A stretch of DNA of 10,826 nucleotides from assembly GCA_009780755.1 (NCBI GenBank), contig WQZL01000074.1:1-10826 (forward strand), given 5' to 3'. Shown here piece after piece: positions 1-6,263 of the stretch. A program made the translations under genes and the position numbers. Position 1 is the stretch's first letter. Each line of letters begins with the position of its first letter. The stretch comes from Promicromonosporaceae bacterium. GTDB lineage: Bacteria; Actinomycetota; Actinomycetes; Actinomycetales; Cellulomonadaceae. Below the pieces are notes generated by a model. The model ran no database searches, had not been told where the DNA came from, and saw only the letters and a list, made by a program, of their open reading frames with translations.

Positions 1-1
1 A

Positions 2-697
2 GTCACCGGGTTCCTTACCGAAGAACACGCCCTCGTACTCGATACCGCTATCAAATCCATCATGGGTGCCCCCGCCACAGGCGATGACCGGCTACCAACC
101 CAACGCCGCGCCCAAGCCCTGGCTGATCTGGGAAGAATCGTGCTAGATAACGGGCAGGTAGGCACAGGAGCAAGCGTGCGCCCGCACCTGACGGTTACCA
201 TCTCCTGGAGCGAACTTCAGCAACAAATCGCTTCTGCTAACCTCGACCCGCAAACCGAACCAGAACTCTTCGATCAAGCCCAACGGCTCCTAGCCCTAAA
301 ACGAACCCCAGCATCGTTTGAAAACTCCACCGGTGTCCTACCCGATACCCTGCTCCGCCGAATCGCCTGCGATACCGAGATCGACCGCATCGTCTTTGGC
401 CCAGACTCCCAGGTACTAAACATCGGCCGCCGGGCACGAACCATCAAAGGCCACCTCCGCAAAGCAGTAATCGCCCGCGACCAACACTGTACCTACCCCG
501 GATGCTACGAACCACCATCCCGCTGCGAAGTCCACCACGCCATTAAACACTGGGCCAAACATGATGGGGAGACATCTGTCGATAATGCCGCCCTGCTCTG
601 CTGGCACCACCACGATCATGTTGATGGCACTGGTATAGCAATGCGGTGGAACAACGGCTGGCAATTCACCAACCGCCACGGTTCACCCATCAACTGA
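2..697 (+). CDS. DUF222 / HNH endonuclease domain protein, 5' end outside window
   Basis: The reading frame is open from base 2, upstream of the first ATG at 62, so the gene begins outside the window and only its C-terminal 231 or so residues are here. The segment before the ATG (FLTEEHALVLDTAIKS) already fits the helical DUF222 domain. The C-terminal part carries a complete HNH module: CTYPGC, then CEVHH, a W followed by HDGETSVDNAALLC, and finally WHHHDHVD. The paired cysteines should hold a structural zinc and the HH and H residues the catalytic metal. Such proteins (the 13E12 repeat family of mycobacteria) occur in many copies in actinobacterial genomes. They are presumed DNA nucleases, often linked to mobile DNA, but their physiological job is unknown. 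The gene converges on the pat-like gene with a 58-bp gap. The family call is firm; the substrate is not known. Confidence 0.88.
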   Translation, partial: VTGFLTEEHALVLDTAIKSIMGAPATGDDRLPTQRRAQALADLGRIVLDNGQVGTGASVRPHLTVTISWSELQQQIASANLDPQTEPELFDQAQRLLALKRTPASFENSTGVLPDTLLRRIACDTEIDRIVFGPDSQVLNIGRRARTIKGHLRKAVIARDQHCTYPGCYEPPSRCEVHHAIKHWAKHDGETSVDNAALLCWHHHDHVDGTGIAMRWNNGWQFTNRHGSPIN

Positions 698-755
698 AAC
701 ACAAAGGGCCGTCGAACTGGCTGATTTGGCTCTGAAGCCGAGGTTGCGGGGAGAG

Positions 756-2057
756 TCACCGCCAGGTGGCGGCTAGGGCTAGGAGGGTGTTGTTGGCTGC
801 GGGTTCACCGATGGTGACGCGCAGGCCCTCCCCAGTGAAGGGTCGCGCCAGGATTCCGGCGGCGCGGGCCTCGGCGGCGCGGGCGGCGGTGTCGGCGCCG
901 AAGGGGAACCAAAGGAAGTTGGCCTGAGAGTCCGGCAGTTCCCAGCCCTGGGCGCGCAGTGTTGTCATCACGCGGTTGCGCTCGGCGATTAGCGCATCAA
1001 CGCGGGCAACCATCTCGGCCTGAGCTTCGGGGCGCAGTGAGGCCAATGCCGCCTCTTGCGCCACGCCCGAGACCCCGAAGGGTGTGGCCACCGCGCGAAT
1101 CGCGGCCGCCACCTGCGCATCGGCGGCCACCGCGTAACCAACCCGCAGTCCGGCCAGGCCGTACGCCTTGGAGAAGGTGCGCAGCAGCACGACGTTGGGA
1201 TGACGGTGCAGCAGGTTGATGTGACCTTGGTTTCGACCCCGGTCATTTCGCGTTAGGCGCGAGCGGCCCGACTCAACAACCTGACGGTGCGCACCCTGCT
1301 CAACCAGCGCCCGGGCGCCACCCGCGGCGGGGTCGGTGATGAACTCCAGGTATGCCTCATCAATGACCACCAACACCTGCGGCGGCACGGCGGCCAGCAG
1401 AGCATCGAGTTCATCGCGCCGCACGGCCTGGCCGGTCGGGTTATTCGGCGTGCACACCAGCATCACCCGGGTATTCGGCGTCACCGCGGCGGCCATCGCT
1501 GGCAAGTCGAGGCGCCCCCCCGCGTTTGGCAGCAAATTAGCGCTGGTGGTTGAGTCGGTGACACCGGTCGCAGTGGTTTCGGCAGACTCAGCCATCGTTA
1601 AGGGCACCTTCACCGCTTGTCCGCCAGCGATATCCACCGCAATTGGGTACGCCTCAAATGAGCGCCAGGGCATCACCACCTCATCGCCTCGTCCGGCCTC
1701 GACAAAGGCGCTGAGGATGTGTGCCAGGATCGCCACGGAGCCATTGCCCACCACCACCTGATCGGCGTTTACCTCAACAAACTCGGCAATCGCTGCTGCC
1801 ACCTCGGTTGCGTACATGTCCGGATACCGATTTACCGCCCCAGCTGCTTCGGAGATGGCCGCGGCCACTTCAGGTAGCGGCGGGTATGGATTCTCGTTCG
1901 ATGAGAGTTTCCAAAGCCGCTCATCGGGCGCCGGGCGGGCACCGGGCACGTAGGGCGGGAGCGCGGAAACTGCCGGGCGAGGCAGCGGGGTGAGCAGAGG
2001 CGCGGACTCCTCTGGTAGATCGCTTGAAGACTTGGCGCGAGTTGAGGCGACATCCAT
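756..2057 (-). CDS. pat: Aromatic/histidinol-phosphate aminotransferase (Pat/HisC2-like) with insertions
   Basis: This is a fold-type I PLP aminotransferase of the HisC family, 433 residues where relatives have about 355-360. Landmarks are SSNENPYPPLP near the N-terminus, NRYPD, WRSFEAYP, the CTPNNPTG loop, VIDEAYLEF, and RTFSKAYGLAGLRVGYAV, where K297 should form the Schiff base. The motifs WRSFEAYP and SQANFLWFPFG, and the ending GLRVTIGEP, resemble mycobacterial Pat (HisC2, Rv3772), a phenylalanine or aromatic aminotransferase, more than biosynthetic HisC. No other his gene is nearby, so I favour Pat, but histidinol-phosphate activity cannot be excluded. Two regions are longer than in the family: a Ser/Thr-rich stretch (about residues 155-180) and a 27-residue insertion (257-283) between conserved blocks. 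The ATG at 2057 lies only 25 bp from the divergent ATG at 2083 and has no strong Shine-Dalgarno; about 25 N-terminal residues precede the conserved start of the family. Confidence 0.87.
   Translation of the reverse strand: MDVASTRAKSSSDLPEESAPLLTPLPRPAVSALPPYVPGARPAPDERLWKLSSNENPYPPLPEVAAAISEAAGAVNRYPDMYATEVAAAIAEFVEVNADQVVVGNGSVAILAHILSAFVEAGRGDEVVMPWRSFEAYPIAVDIAGGQAVKVPLTMAESAETTATGVTDSTTSANLLPNAGGRLDLPAMAAAVTPNTRVMLVCTPNNPTGQAVRRDELDALLAAVPPQVLVVIDEAYLEFITDPAAGGARALVEQGAHRQVVESGRSRLTRNDRGRNQGHINLLHRHPNVVLLRTFSKAYGLAGLRVGYAVAADAQVAAAIRAVATPFGVSGVAQEAALASLRPEAQAEMVARVDALIAERNRVMTTLRAQGWELPDSQANFLWFPFGADTAARAAEARAAGILARPFTGEGLRVTIGEPAANNTLLALAATWR
1201..1290. repeat. 81-bp in-frame insertion in pat between 9-bp direct repeats
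   Basis: The 9-mer TGACGGTGC occurs at 1201-1209 and again at 1282-1290, exactly 81 bp (27 codons) apart. Just inside are the inverted repeats CAGGTTG (1212-1218) and CAACCTG (1277-1283). Removing one 81-bp unit joins EQGA to HRHPNVVLL and restores the spacing between VIDEAYLEF and RTFSKAYG typical of HisC/Pat proteins. The insert encodes a basic, low-homology stretch containing SRLTRNDRGRNQGHIN. Its core (GGTCATTTCGCG, then GCGAGCGG) resembles the end of the palindromic repeat at 6073-6186 (CGTCATCCTGCGCGAGCG). I infer a small palindromic element that inserted with target-site duplication and kept the frame open. The right inverted repeat overlaps the direct repeat by two bases and the left one does not touch it, so this is not a textbook transposon structure. 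Confidence 0.6.
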
Positions 2058-2082
2058 CTGCCCAGCATGTCACGATTAGCCC

Positions 2083-2382
2083 ATGAATTTCGTCCTGCGC
2101 ACGCTCGTGACTGCCCTGGTGCTGTGGCTCACCTCCCTAATTCTCCCGAACCGGGTGAACATCATGGACAACGGCGAAGCCTGGGGCACCCTCCTTGCGG
2201 TGCTGCTCATCGCGTTGATCTTCAACGCAATTCACTCGGTAATCAAGCCGATAGTCAAGACGCTCACCGGCTGCCTGTACCTGCTGACCCTCGGCCTATT
2301 CTCCCTGGTGGTAAACGCGCTGATGCTTTGGCTCACCACCTGGATCACCGGCCACGATGGCTGGCTCTCCGGCACCGACTGA
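2083..2382 (+). CDS. Small integral membrane protein, phage holin family 4-like, ends early
   Basis: The 99-residue product has three hydrophobic segments (about residues 3-21, 33-53 and 62-90) separated by short polar turns. The pattern LLIALIFNAIHSVIKPIVK, then LTLGLFSLVVNALMLWLTTW, is typical of the phage holin family 4 superfamily (Phage_holin_4_2, PF04020). These are conserved small bacterial membrane proteins of unknown function; despite the name there is no sign of a prophage here. Family members usually have a fourth membrane helix after a short amphipathic turn. That helix is encoded in the same frame immediately after the TGA at 2380-2382, so this product looks truncated. The start ATG lies 25 bp from the divergent pat start, so the two genes must share a very short promoter region. 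No clear Shine-Dalgarno is visible. Whether the 99-residue form is stable or functional is unknown. Confidence 0.72.
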   Translation: MNFVLRTLVTALVLWLTSLILPNRVNIMDNGEAWGTLLAVLLIALIFNAIHSVIKPIVKTLTGCLYLLTLGLFSLVVNALMLWLTTWITGHDGWLSGTD

Positions 2383-2499
2383 GGCCTAGAAGTTAACGGC
2401 GGTTTCTGGTGGTTCGTCTTGGTCGCGCTCCTCATTGCCGTGTTGCAGGCGCTGCTGGCGCCGCTGCGATTTGGCGCGCGGGTAGTTACCTCCAGTTAG
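2383..2499 (+). pseudogene. In-frame remainder of the membrane protein after the TGA
   Basis: Directly after the TGA the same frame continues for 38 codons to a TAG at 2497-2499. It reads GLEVNGGFWWFVLVALLIAV and then LQALLAPLRFGARVVTSS. The pattern EVNGGFWWFVLVALLIAVLQALL matches the last membrane helix expected for this family, so 2083-2499 is one gene of 138 codons with a single premature stop at codon 100. TGA ends other genes in the window (pat, purB, the MerR gene), so genome-wide recoding is not the explanation. A recent nonsense mutation or a sequencing error is more likely. Confidence 0.7.
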
Positions 2500-2519
2500 G
2501 CAGGCTCCTCGTTTTCCGA

Positions 2520-4004
2520 TCAGCGTTCGACCTTTGTCGGCTGCTCGTCTTCGTCTACTACCTCCTTCCGCCCGCGTTCCGTCGCATAAAACGTGGTTTC
2601 GGTGGTCTCACCCTGCATTAGCGTCTCGATGCGCCCGGTTACCTCGGCCACTTGCACGTTCTCCGAGACGAGCGCGGCCTCCAACGTGCGCAGATGCGTG
2701 CCAACGCCGTGGGCTGCGCTGATACTGCCGACGGCGGCTAAGTCTGCCGCCGCTGATGAAGCCGCCAGGGAGCGGGTCACGGTCACCCGATCTGGCGTCT
2801 GCGGGTTTTCCTCCCCGGCCTTGCCATCCAGGTTTGACACCAGCTCCTCGTCATTCTCCAGATGCAGCACGGGGATGCCGGGCAATATCTCGAAGGTGGC
2901 CGTCGGCGATCCGGCCGTCACCACGCCGCCCACCTGATACTTGGTCGTGAACTCCGCCGACGACGCCAGAGCCGCCGCCGTGATCCCGCCCAGACTGTGC
3001 CCAACCAGTACCACCGGCTCGTCGGGCTGCACTCCTAAGTCTGCGAGGGCCGCATCAACTGCCATCATGATCGCAGATGATTCCCCGGCGATCAGGTTGA
3101 CATCGGAGAGGCCGTCGAAGACGTGATCGCTAACTAATACCGATTGCGTGCCGGGAATGAGTACCACCCAGGCCACCGTTCCATCCGCGTGGGTCACTTT
3201 TTGCACGGCCAGCGTCCCAGCGGGCACTCCTGAACCTGTTAGTCGCGGCAGGCGAGTCAACGCCTCAAAGATGGTGCCCTCCGAAGCATCATCCCAGGCT
3301 AAACCTGCGCTCCGCGGGGGAACTCGATACACGGTTGCCGTCTTCGAGTCTCGGCCCAGGCCCAGCACGCCACTGAGCGTGCGCGCAGTTCCGCTCACCG
3401 AAATATCGCCGCCGTTGAGCGGGAAGGTGACTAGCGCGAGCGTTCTACCAAGATGGCTGATGGCCTCGTCGCTCCACGGGGCAACGGTTCGAGTTAAGAG
3501 GTCACCTGCCTTGCCCGGCAGTGCGATGCCCAGCAGCAGGCAGACGGTGAGCTGCGGGGCAAATACGGTACCGATCACGCGATGCACCCACGATTCACCC
3601 TGCTCATATAGCCCAGCGGCGCGTAGCAGGCGGTCATGCAACAGGTAGCACTCATTGGCCTGGGAGCCAAGGGGGATCGCTGCATCACGGCTGCGCTTGG
3701 CCAAGGAGTACAGGGAGCGAGCGGTAATTACGGCGGCCATTGCCGGGGGTGTGATACAGGCTACGGCGGAGGTGTCGCCTGCTGCGGTGGCGCTTCCGGT
3801 GCCGGTAGTGAAGGAGGGGTGGGTCTGTGTCCAAGCCTTGCGATCCAGCGAGTCTGCCGCACGGTTTAGCTGCCAGACGGCGTGGCTCAGCCGATCTCCC
3901 GCATATCGCATTCGCCCGGCCGCATCCCAGATGGCGGCCGCGTCAACTTCCGTCGGGCTGCTTCCGCCGACGATGCGCAGGGTGTCGCGGGGGTCGCTAC
4001 TCAT
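2520..4004 (-). CDS. Alpha/beta hydrolase (lipase-like GHSLGG) with N-terminal helical region
   Basis: This 494-residue protein probably starts at ATG 4004, where ATGA overlaps the stop of the small upstream gene. An N-terminal helical region (about residues 18-55, WDAAGRMRYAGDRLSHAVWQ) resembles the WXG/ESX-type helical hairpin regions found in actinobacterial export-linked proteins. A hydrophobic stretch follows (about 135-160, VIGTVFAPQLTVCLLLGIAL). The C-terminal half is an alpha/beta hydrolase: VVLIPGTQS, then VVLVGHSLGG with nucleophile S337, a probable acid at D385 or D393, and a probable base at H432 in SAAHGVGTHL. There is no classical signal peptide. A lipase, esterase or thioesterase activity is plausible but the substrate is unknown. 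The frame stays open upstream to 4346, but that part is Arg/Gly-rich and overlaps the well-behaved small gene, so I do not extend it. The C-terminus (about the last 25 residues) is highly charged. Confidence 0.8.
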   Translation of the reverse strand: MSSDPRDTLRIVGGSSPTEVDAAAIWDAAGRMRYAGDRLSHAVWQLNRAADSLDRKAWTQTHPSFTTGTGSATAAGDTSAVACITPPAMAAVITARSLYSLAKRSRDAAIPLGSQANECYLLHDRLLRAAGLYEQGESWVHRVIGTVFAPQLTVCLLLGIALPGKAGDLLTRTVAPWSDEAISHLGRTLALVTFPLNGGDISVSGTARTLSGVLGLGRDSKTATVYRVPPRSAGLAWDDASEGTIFEALTRLPRLTGSGVPAGTLAVQKVTHADGTVAWVVLIPGTQSVLVSDHVFDGLSDVNLIAGESSAIMMAVDAALADLGVQPDEPVVLVGHSLGGITAAALASSAEFTTKYQVGGVVTAGSPTATFEILPGIPVLHLENDEELVSNLDGKAGEENPQTPDRVTVTRSLAASSAAADLAAVGSISAAHGVGTHLRTLEAALVSENVQVAEVTGRIETLMQGETTETTFYATERGRKEVVDEDEQPTKVER

Positions 4005-4231
4005 CGGTAGTACCCCAATCGGGTCAGGTCGCCTTGGAGTGCGGCGATGGTTTCGCTGCTGGAGCGGGCGCGATCCACCGTATCGGCCACCCACCCCCGA
4101 AACGAGTTGGCCGCCGCCGATTCCCAACCCAGCGCGTGTGCCGCCCCCAGCGCGACGAGCGCCTCTTCTGCCGCTGCGCTCGCCTGTCCAAGTAGCGCCT
4201 GGGCGCTGTTCGCATCCCAGTACCCGGCCAT
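4001..4231 (-). CDS. WXG100-like small helical protein, probably frameshifted at its 5' end
   Basis: From ATG 4231 this frame encodes 76 residues, almost entirely predicted helix, with ALGWESAAANSFRGWV in the middle. That is the W-x-[GS] turn between two helices seen in WXG100/ESX-type proteins, with W at residue 36. AAAGGCGG lies 8 bases upstream of this ATG; a GTG at 4240 is too close to it. The stop TGA (4003-4001) overlaps the ATG of the hydrolase, so the two are very probably translationally coupled. A much stronger start (AGGAGG, 5 bases, ATG 4301) lies upstream in a frame displaced by one base. Joining the two frames would give a product of about 99 residues, the usual WXG100 length. 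No ESX secretion ATPase or other T7SS gene is in the window, so export is inference only. Confidence 0.62.
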   Translation of the reverse strand: MAGYWDANSAQALLGQASAAAEEALVALGAAHALGWESAAANSFRGWVADTVDRARSSSETIAALQGDLTRLGYYR

Positions 4232-4298
4232 CTGTACCACCGCCTTTCACGACAACGACGGGCGAGCCTGCGTAGTCCTGGGCTGAAACCCGCACCGC

Positions 4299-4312
4299 CA
4301 TCTCTGCCTCCT
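4299..4312 (-). promoter_or_regulatory. Strong ribosome binding site and ATG upstream of the WXG-like gene
   Basis: On the minus strand AGGAGG (4312-4307) stands five bases before ATG 4301, the best start signal in this region. The frame begins MAVRVSAQDYAGSPVVVV and runs about 24 codons before reaching the WXG-like start, but in a different frame: 4301 to 4001 is 301 bases, one more than 100 codons. The frame of the WXG gene is closed upstream by a TGA at 4249-4247, so any natural or artefactual shift must lie between 4247 and about 4231, in the G-rich stretch after GTGAAA. Alternatives are a short leader peptide or an N-terminally extended hydrolase of 593 residues. Confidence 0.5.
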
Positions 4313-4361
4313 GTGCCCTCGACGCTAGCTTCCTTCGAACCCACATCCCCGACCGATTCTG

Positions 4362-4403
4362 GGCGCCTGTGCATAACTCCCGCAGATGGCGCCTGTGGAC
4401 AAC
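4362..4403 (+). promoter_or_regulatory. Pair of DnaA-box-like direct repeats
   Basis: Two copies of GGCGCCTGTGnAnAAC stand 26 bp apart (4362-4377 and 4388-4403) and differ at two of 16 positions. The first holds TGTGCATAA, a match to the classical DnaA box TTATNCACA on the other strand. The second holds TGTGGACAA, which is exactly TTGTCCACA, the preferred box of high-G+C actinobacteria. They lie in the gap between the WXG/hydrolase unit and purB, about 60 bp upstream of the AGGAGG start at 4301. Binding of DnaA is inferred from sequence only. Confidence 0.45.
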
Positions 4404-4515
4404 GCAGTTCCCTTCTCCCCCGGTAAAACGGCCACCGACACAGAATCGTGTTGGTCACTCAGCACAACCTCTCGGCTTTGTGGTGAAGCCCTGACTTCTC
4501 GGCGCGATGAACTAC

Positions 4516-4564
4516 GGCGGCATCCGCCAACTAAACATCCGGGATTGGTTGCTGAACAACCGAT
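4516..4564 (+). promoter_or_regulatory. Two small hairpins in front of purB
   Basis: GGCGG-CAT-CCGCC (4516-4528) is a perfect five-base-pair hairpin. ATTGGTTG-CTGAA-CAACCGAT (4544-4564) gives eight pairs with one wobble and ends against the AGGTGG ribosome binding site (4565-4570). Neither is followed by a T-run, so they do not look like intrinsic terminators. They could act as an operator or shape the 5' leader of purB. No convincing -35/-10 pair was found. The rest of the 4313-4579 gap shows nothing I can name. Confidence 0.3.
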
Positions 4565-4579
4565 AGGTGGCGTGGGAGA

Positions 4580-6064
4580 ATGGCCGCCGTGACTTTTTCT
4601 GTTGCCGCTTCCGCCCGTGTCTGTTTAGCCGAGGTTGACCCGCCGATTGCGCTGGGGCCGTTGGATGGACGGTATCGGGGGGCGGTGGCACCCCTGGTCG
4701 ATCATCTGAGCGAGGCCGCGCTGAATCGGGCGCGCATCGAGGTGGAGGTCGAATGGCTGATCGCCCTGTGTAACGGCGTCGGGGAGGCACCTGGCTCCGT
4801 TGTGCCCGGCGCGCCTGCACTCAGTGATGACGAGATCGCCTATCTGCGCTCCCTGTCTGCCACCTTCGGTGCGGCCGAGATCGCCGAACTCGCCGAGATC
4901 GAGCGCGTCACCATCCACGATGTGAAGGCCGTCGAATACTTCATCAAACGGCGCCTGACCCCCGAGGTACTCACCACCGCTGGCCTGCCGTCATCACAGC
5001 TGCCTGCCGCTGCCGAGCTGGTGCACTTCGCCTGCACATCGGAAGACATAAACAACCTGGCCATCGCGTTGATGGTGCGCGGCGCCGTGCGGGAAGTGTG
5101 GCTGCCCGCCGCCACCGCCCTGGCCGACCAGATCGCGGACATGGCCCGCGAGCTAGCCGCCGTGCCGCTGCTCAGCCGCACGCATGGCCAGCCCGCCACG
5201 CCCACCACGCTCGGCAAGGAGCTGGCCGTCACCGCTCACCGCCTGCGCCGCCAGCTGCGCCGCATTGAGACCGCCGAGTATCTGGGCAAGATCAACGGTG
5301 CCACCGGCACCTTTGGCGCGCATGTCGTGGCCGTGCCGCAGGCGAACTGGCCCGCCATCTCCCGTGCCTTCGTCGAGCACCTGGGCCTGAGCTGGAACCC
5401 GCTGACCACGCAGATTGAATCGCACGACTGGCAGGCCGAAGTGTTCGCGGATGTGGCCCGCTTTGGTCGCATCCTGCACAACTTCGCCACCGACGTGTGG
5501 ACGTACATCTCCTTGGGCTTCTTCACACAAATTCCCGTGGCTGGCGCGACGGGTTCCTCGACGATGCCACACAAGGTCAACCCCATCCGGTTTGAGAATG
5601 CCGAGGCAAACCTGGAGATTTCCGGGGCACTGTTCGATGTGCTGGGTGCGACGCTGGTTACCAGCCGGTTGCAGCGCGACCTCACCGACTCCTCCTCCCA
5701 GCGCAACATCGGCGTGGCGTTCGGCCATTCGCTGCTGGCGGTGGACAACGTGCGCCGCGGCCTCAAAGCGCTGCACGCCAACGCCGAGCTGATGGCCCGC
5801 GACCTCAATGAGAACTGGGAGGTGCTGGGCGAGCCAATCCAGTCGGCGATGCGCGCGGCGGCCGTGGCCGGGGTGCCTGGCATGGACAACCCCTACGAGC
5901 GCCTAAAAGACCTCACCCGCGGCCACCGAATCGACGCGACCGCCCTGCGCGAGTTTGTCGCAAGCCTTGGCTTGCCCGCCGACGCGGCCGCCCGCCTGGG
6001 AGCGCTAACCCCCGCCACCTACACCGGCCTGGCCACCCAACTGGTGGCCGACTACCTTGCCTGA
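4580..6064 (+). CDS. purB: Adenylosuccinate lyase
   Basis: PurB splits SAICAR to AICAR plus fumarate in de novo purine synthesis, and adenylosuccinate to AMP plus fumarate in the AMP branch; it is a cytosolic homotetramer. The 494-residue product belongs to the long E. coli-like type. It shows PPIALGPLDGRYRGAV near the N-terminus, FACTSEDINNLAIALM, SRTHGQPATPTTLGKELA with the catalytic-region histidine, and the fumarase/aspartase-superfamily signature SSTMPHKVNP at residues 326-335, whose flexible loop carries the catalytic serine. About 20 residues precede the usual start of the family. ATG 4580 has AGGTGG nine bases upstream; a GTG at 4589 has GGGAGA nine bases upstream and would give a product three residues shorter, so the exact start is open. 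A palindromic repeat follows the stop. The gene is clearly more G+C-rich than nrdG. Confidence 0.95.
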   Translation: MAAVTFSVAASARVCLAEVDPPIALGPLDGRYRGAVAPLVDHLSEAALNRARIEVEVEWLIALCNGVGEAPGSVVPGAPALSDDEIAYLRSLSATFGAAEIAELAEIERVTIHDVKAVEYFIKRRLTPEVLTTAGLPSSQLPAAAELVHFACTSEDINNLAIALMVRGAVREVWLPAATALADQIADMARELAAVPLLSRTHGQPATPTTLGKELAVTAHRLRRQLRRIETAEYLGKINGATGTFGAHVVAVPQANWPAISRAFVEHLGLSWNPLTTQIESHDWQAEVFADVARFGRILHNFATDVWTYISLGFFTQIPVAGATGSSTMPHKVNPIRFENAEANLEISGALFDVLGATLVTSRLQRDLTDSSSQRNIGVAFGHSLLAVDNVRRGLKALHANAELMARDLNENWEVLGEPIQSAMRAAAVAGVPGMDNPYERLKDLTRGHRIDATALREFVASLGLPADAAARLGALTPATYTGLATQLVADYLA

Positions 6065-6072
6065 TCGCCTCA

Positions 6073-6186
6073 CCTGCGTCATCCTGCGCGAGCGCCAGCG
6101 AGTCGCCGGACCCAGAGTCGACGATTACCGCTGAGGCTAGGTTCTGCGACTACGCTCCTTCGTCACTCCGCGCAGAATGACGCGGG
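6073..6186. repeat. 114-bp imperfect palindromic intergenic repeat (REP/MITE-like)
   Basis: The left end (CCTGCGTCATCCTGCGCGA, 6073-6091) and the reverse complement of the right end (6168-6186) agree at 16 of 19 positions. Inner parts also pair: GCGAGTCGCCGGACCC on the left against GGTTCTGCGACTACGC on the right. The whole can therefore fold into a long imperfect hairpin. The style (GTCATcCTGCGCGAGCG ... CGCAGAATGAC) recalls the short dispersed palindromic repeats common in bacterial intergenic regions. It starts nine bases after the purB stop and ends 29 bases before the first NrdR box. It may therefore also serve as a transcription barrier between purB and nrdD. It has no coding capacity. 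Confidence 0.7.
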
Positions 6187-6215
6187 AAAACAAGCCTCGG
6201 CAGACAACGCCTAAA

Positions 6216-6263
6216 CCACAACATCTTGTGGTTGTTTAGAAAATCTTCCACAACACTTTGGGC
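6216..6263 (+). promoter_or_regulatory. Tandem NrdR boxes upstream of nrdD
   Basis: Box 1, CCACAACATCTTGTGG (6216-6231), is a near-palindrome that fits the NrdR consensus acaCwAtATaTwGtgt at 12 of 16 positions, including the C-w-A and w-G core. Box 2, CCACAACACTTTGGGC (6248-6263), fits at 10 of 16. The gap is 16 bp and start-to-start distance 32 bp, about three helical turns. This is the arrangement established for NrdR, the zinc-finger/ATP-cone repressor of bacterial ribonucleotide reductase genes. A possible -10 hexamer TAGACT lies just downstream (6272-6277), so bound NrdR would cover the -35 region. This predicts repression of nrdDG when dATP is high. Confidence 0.8.

Noticed and set aside
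759..772. CCGCCAggTGGCGG hairpin as a terminator for pat
   Set aside because: It encodes the last residues of pat, has a tiny loop and is not followed by a T-run.
2380..2382. TGA read as tryptophan or selenocysteine
   Set aside because: TGA terminates pat, purB and the MerR gene, and no selenocysteine insertion element is apparent in the few bases that follow.
2520..4346. A single 608-residue minus-strand ORF starting at 4346
   Set aside because: The part upstream of 4004 is Arg/Gly-rich and overlaps the WXG-like frame, which has clear coding character; ATGA coupling supports the start at 4004.
5153..5889. Long antisense ORFs over purB, and similar ones over nrdD
   Set aside because: They are typical mirror frames in high-G+C genes, without recognisable domains or ribosome binding sites.
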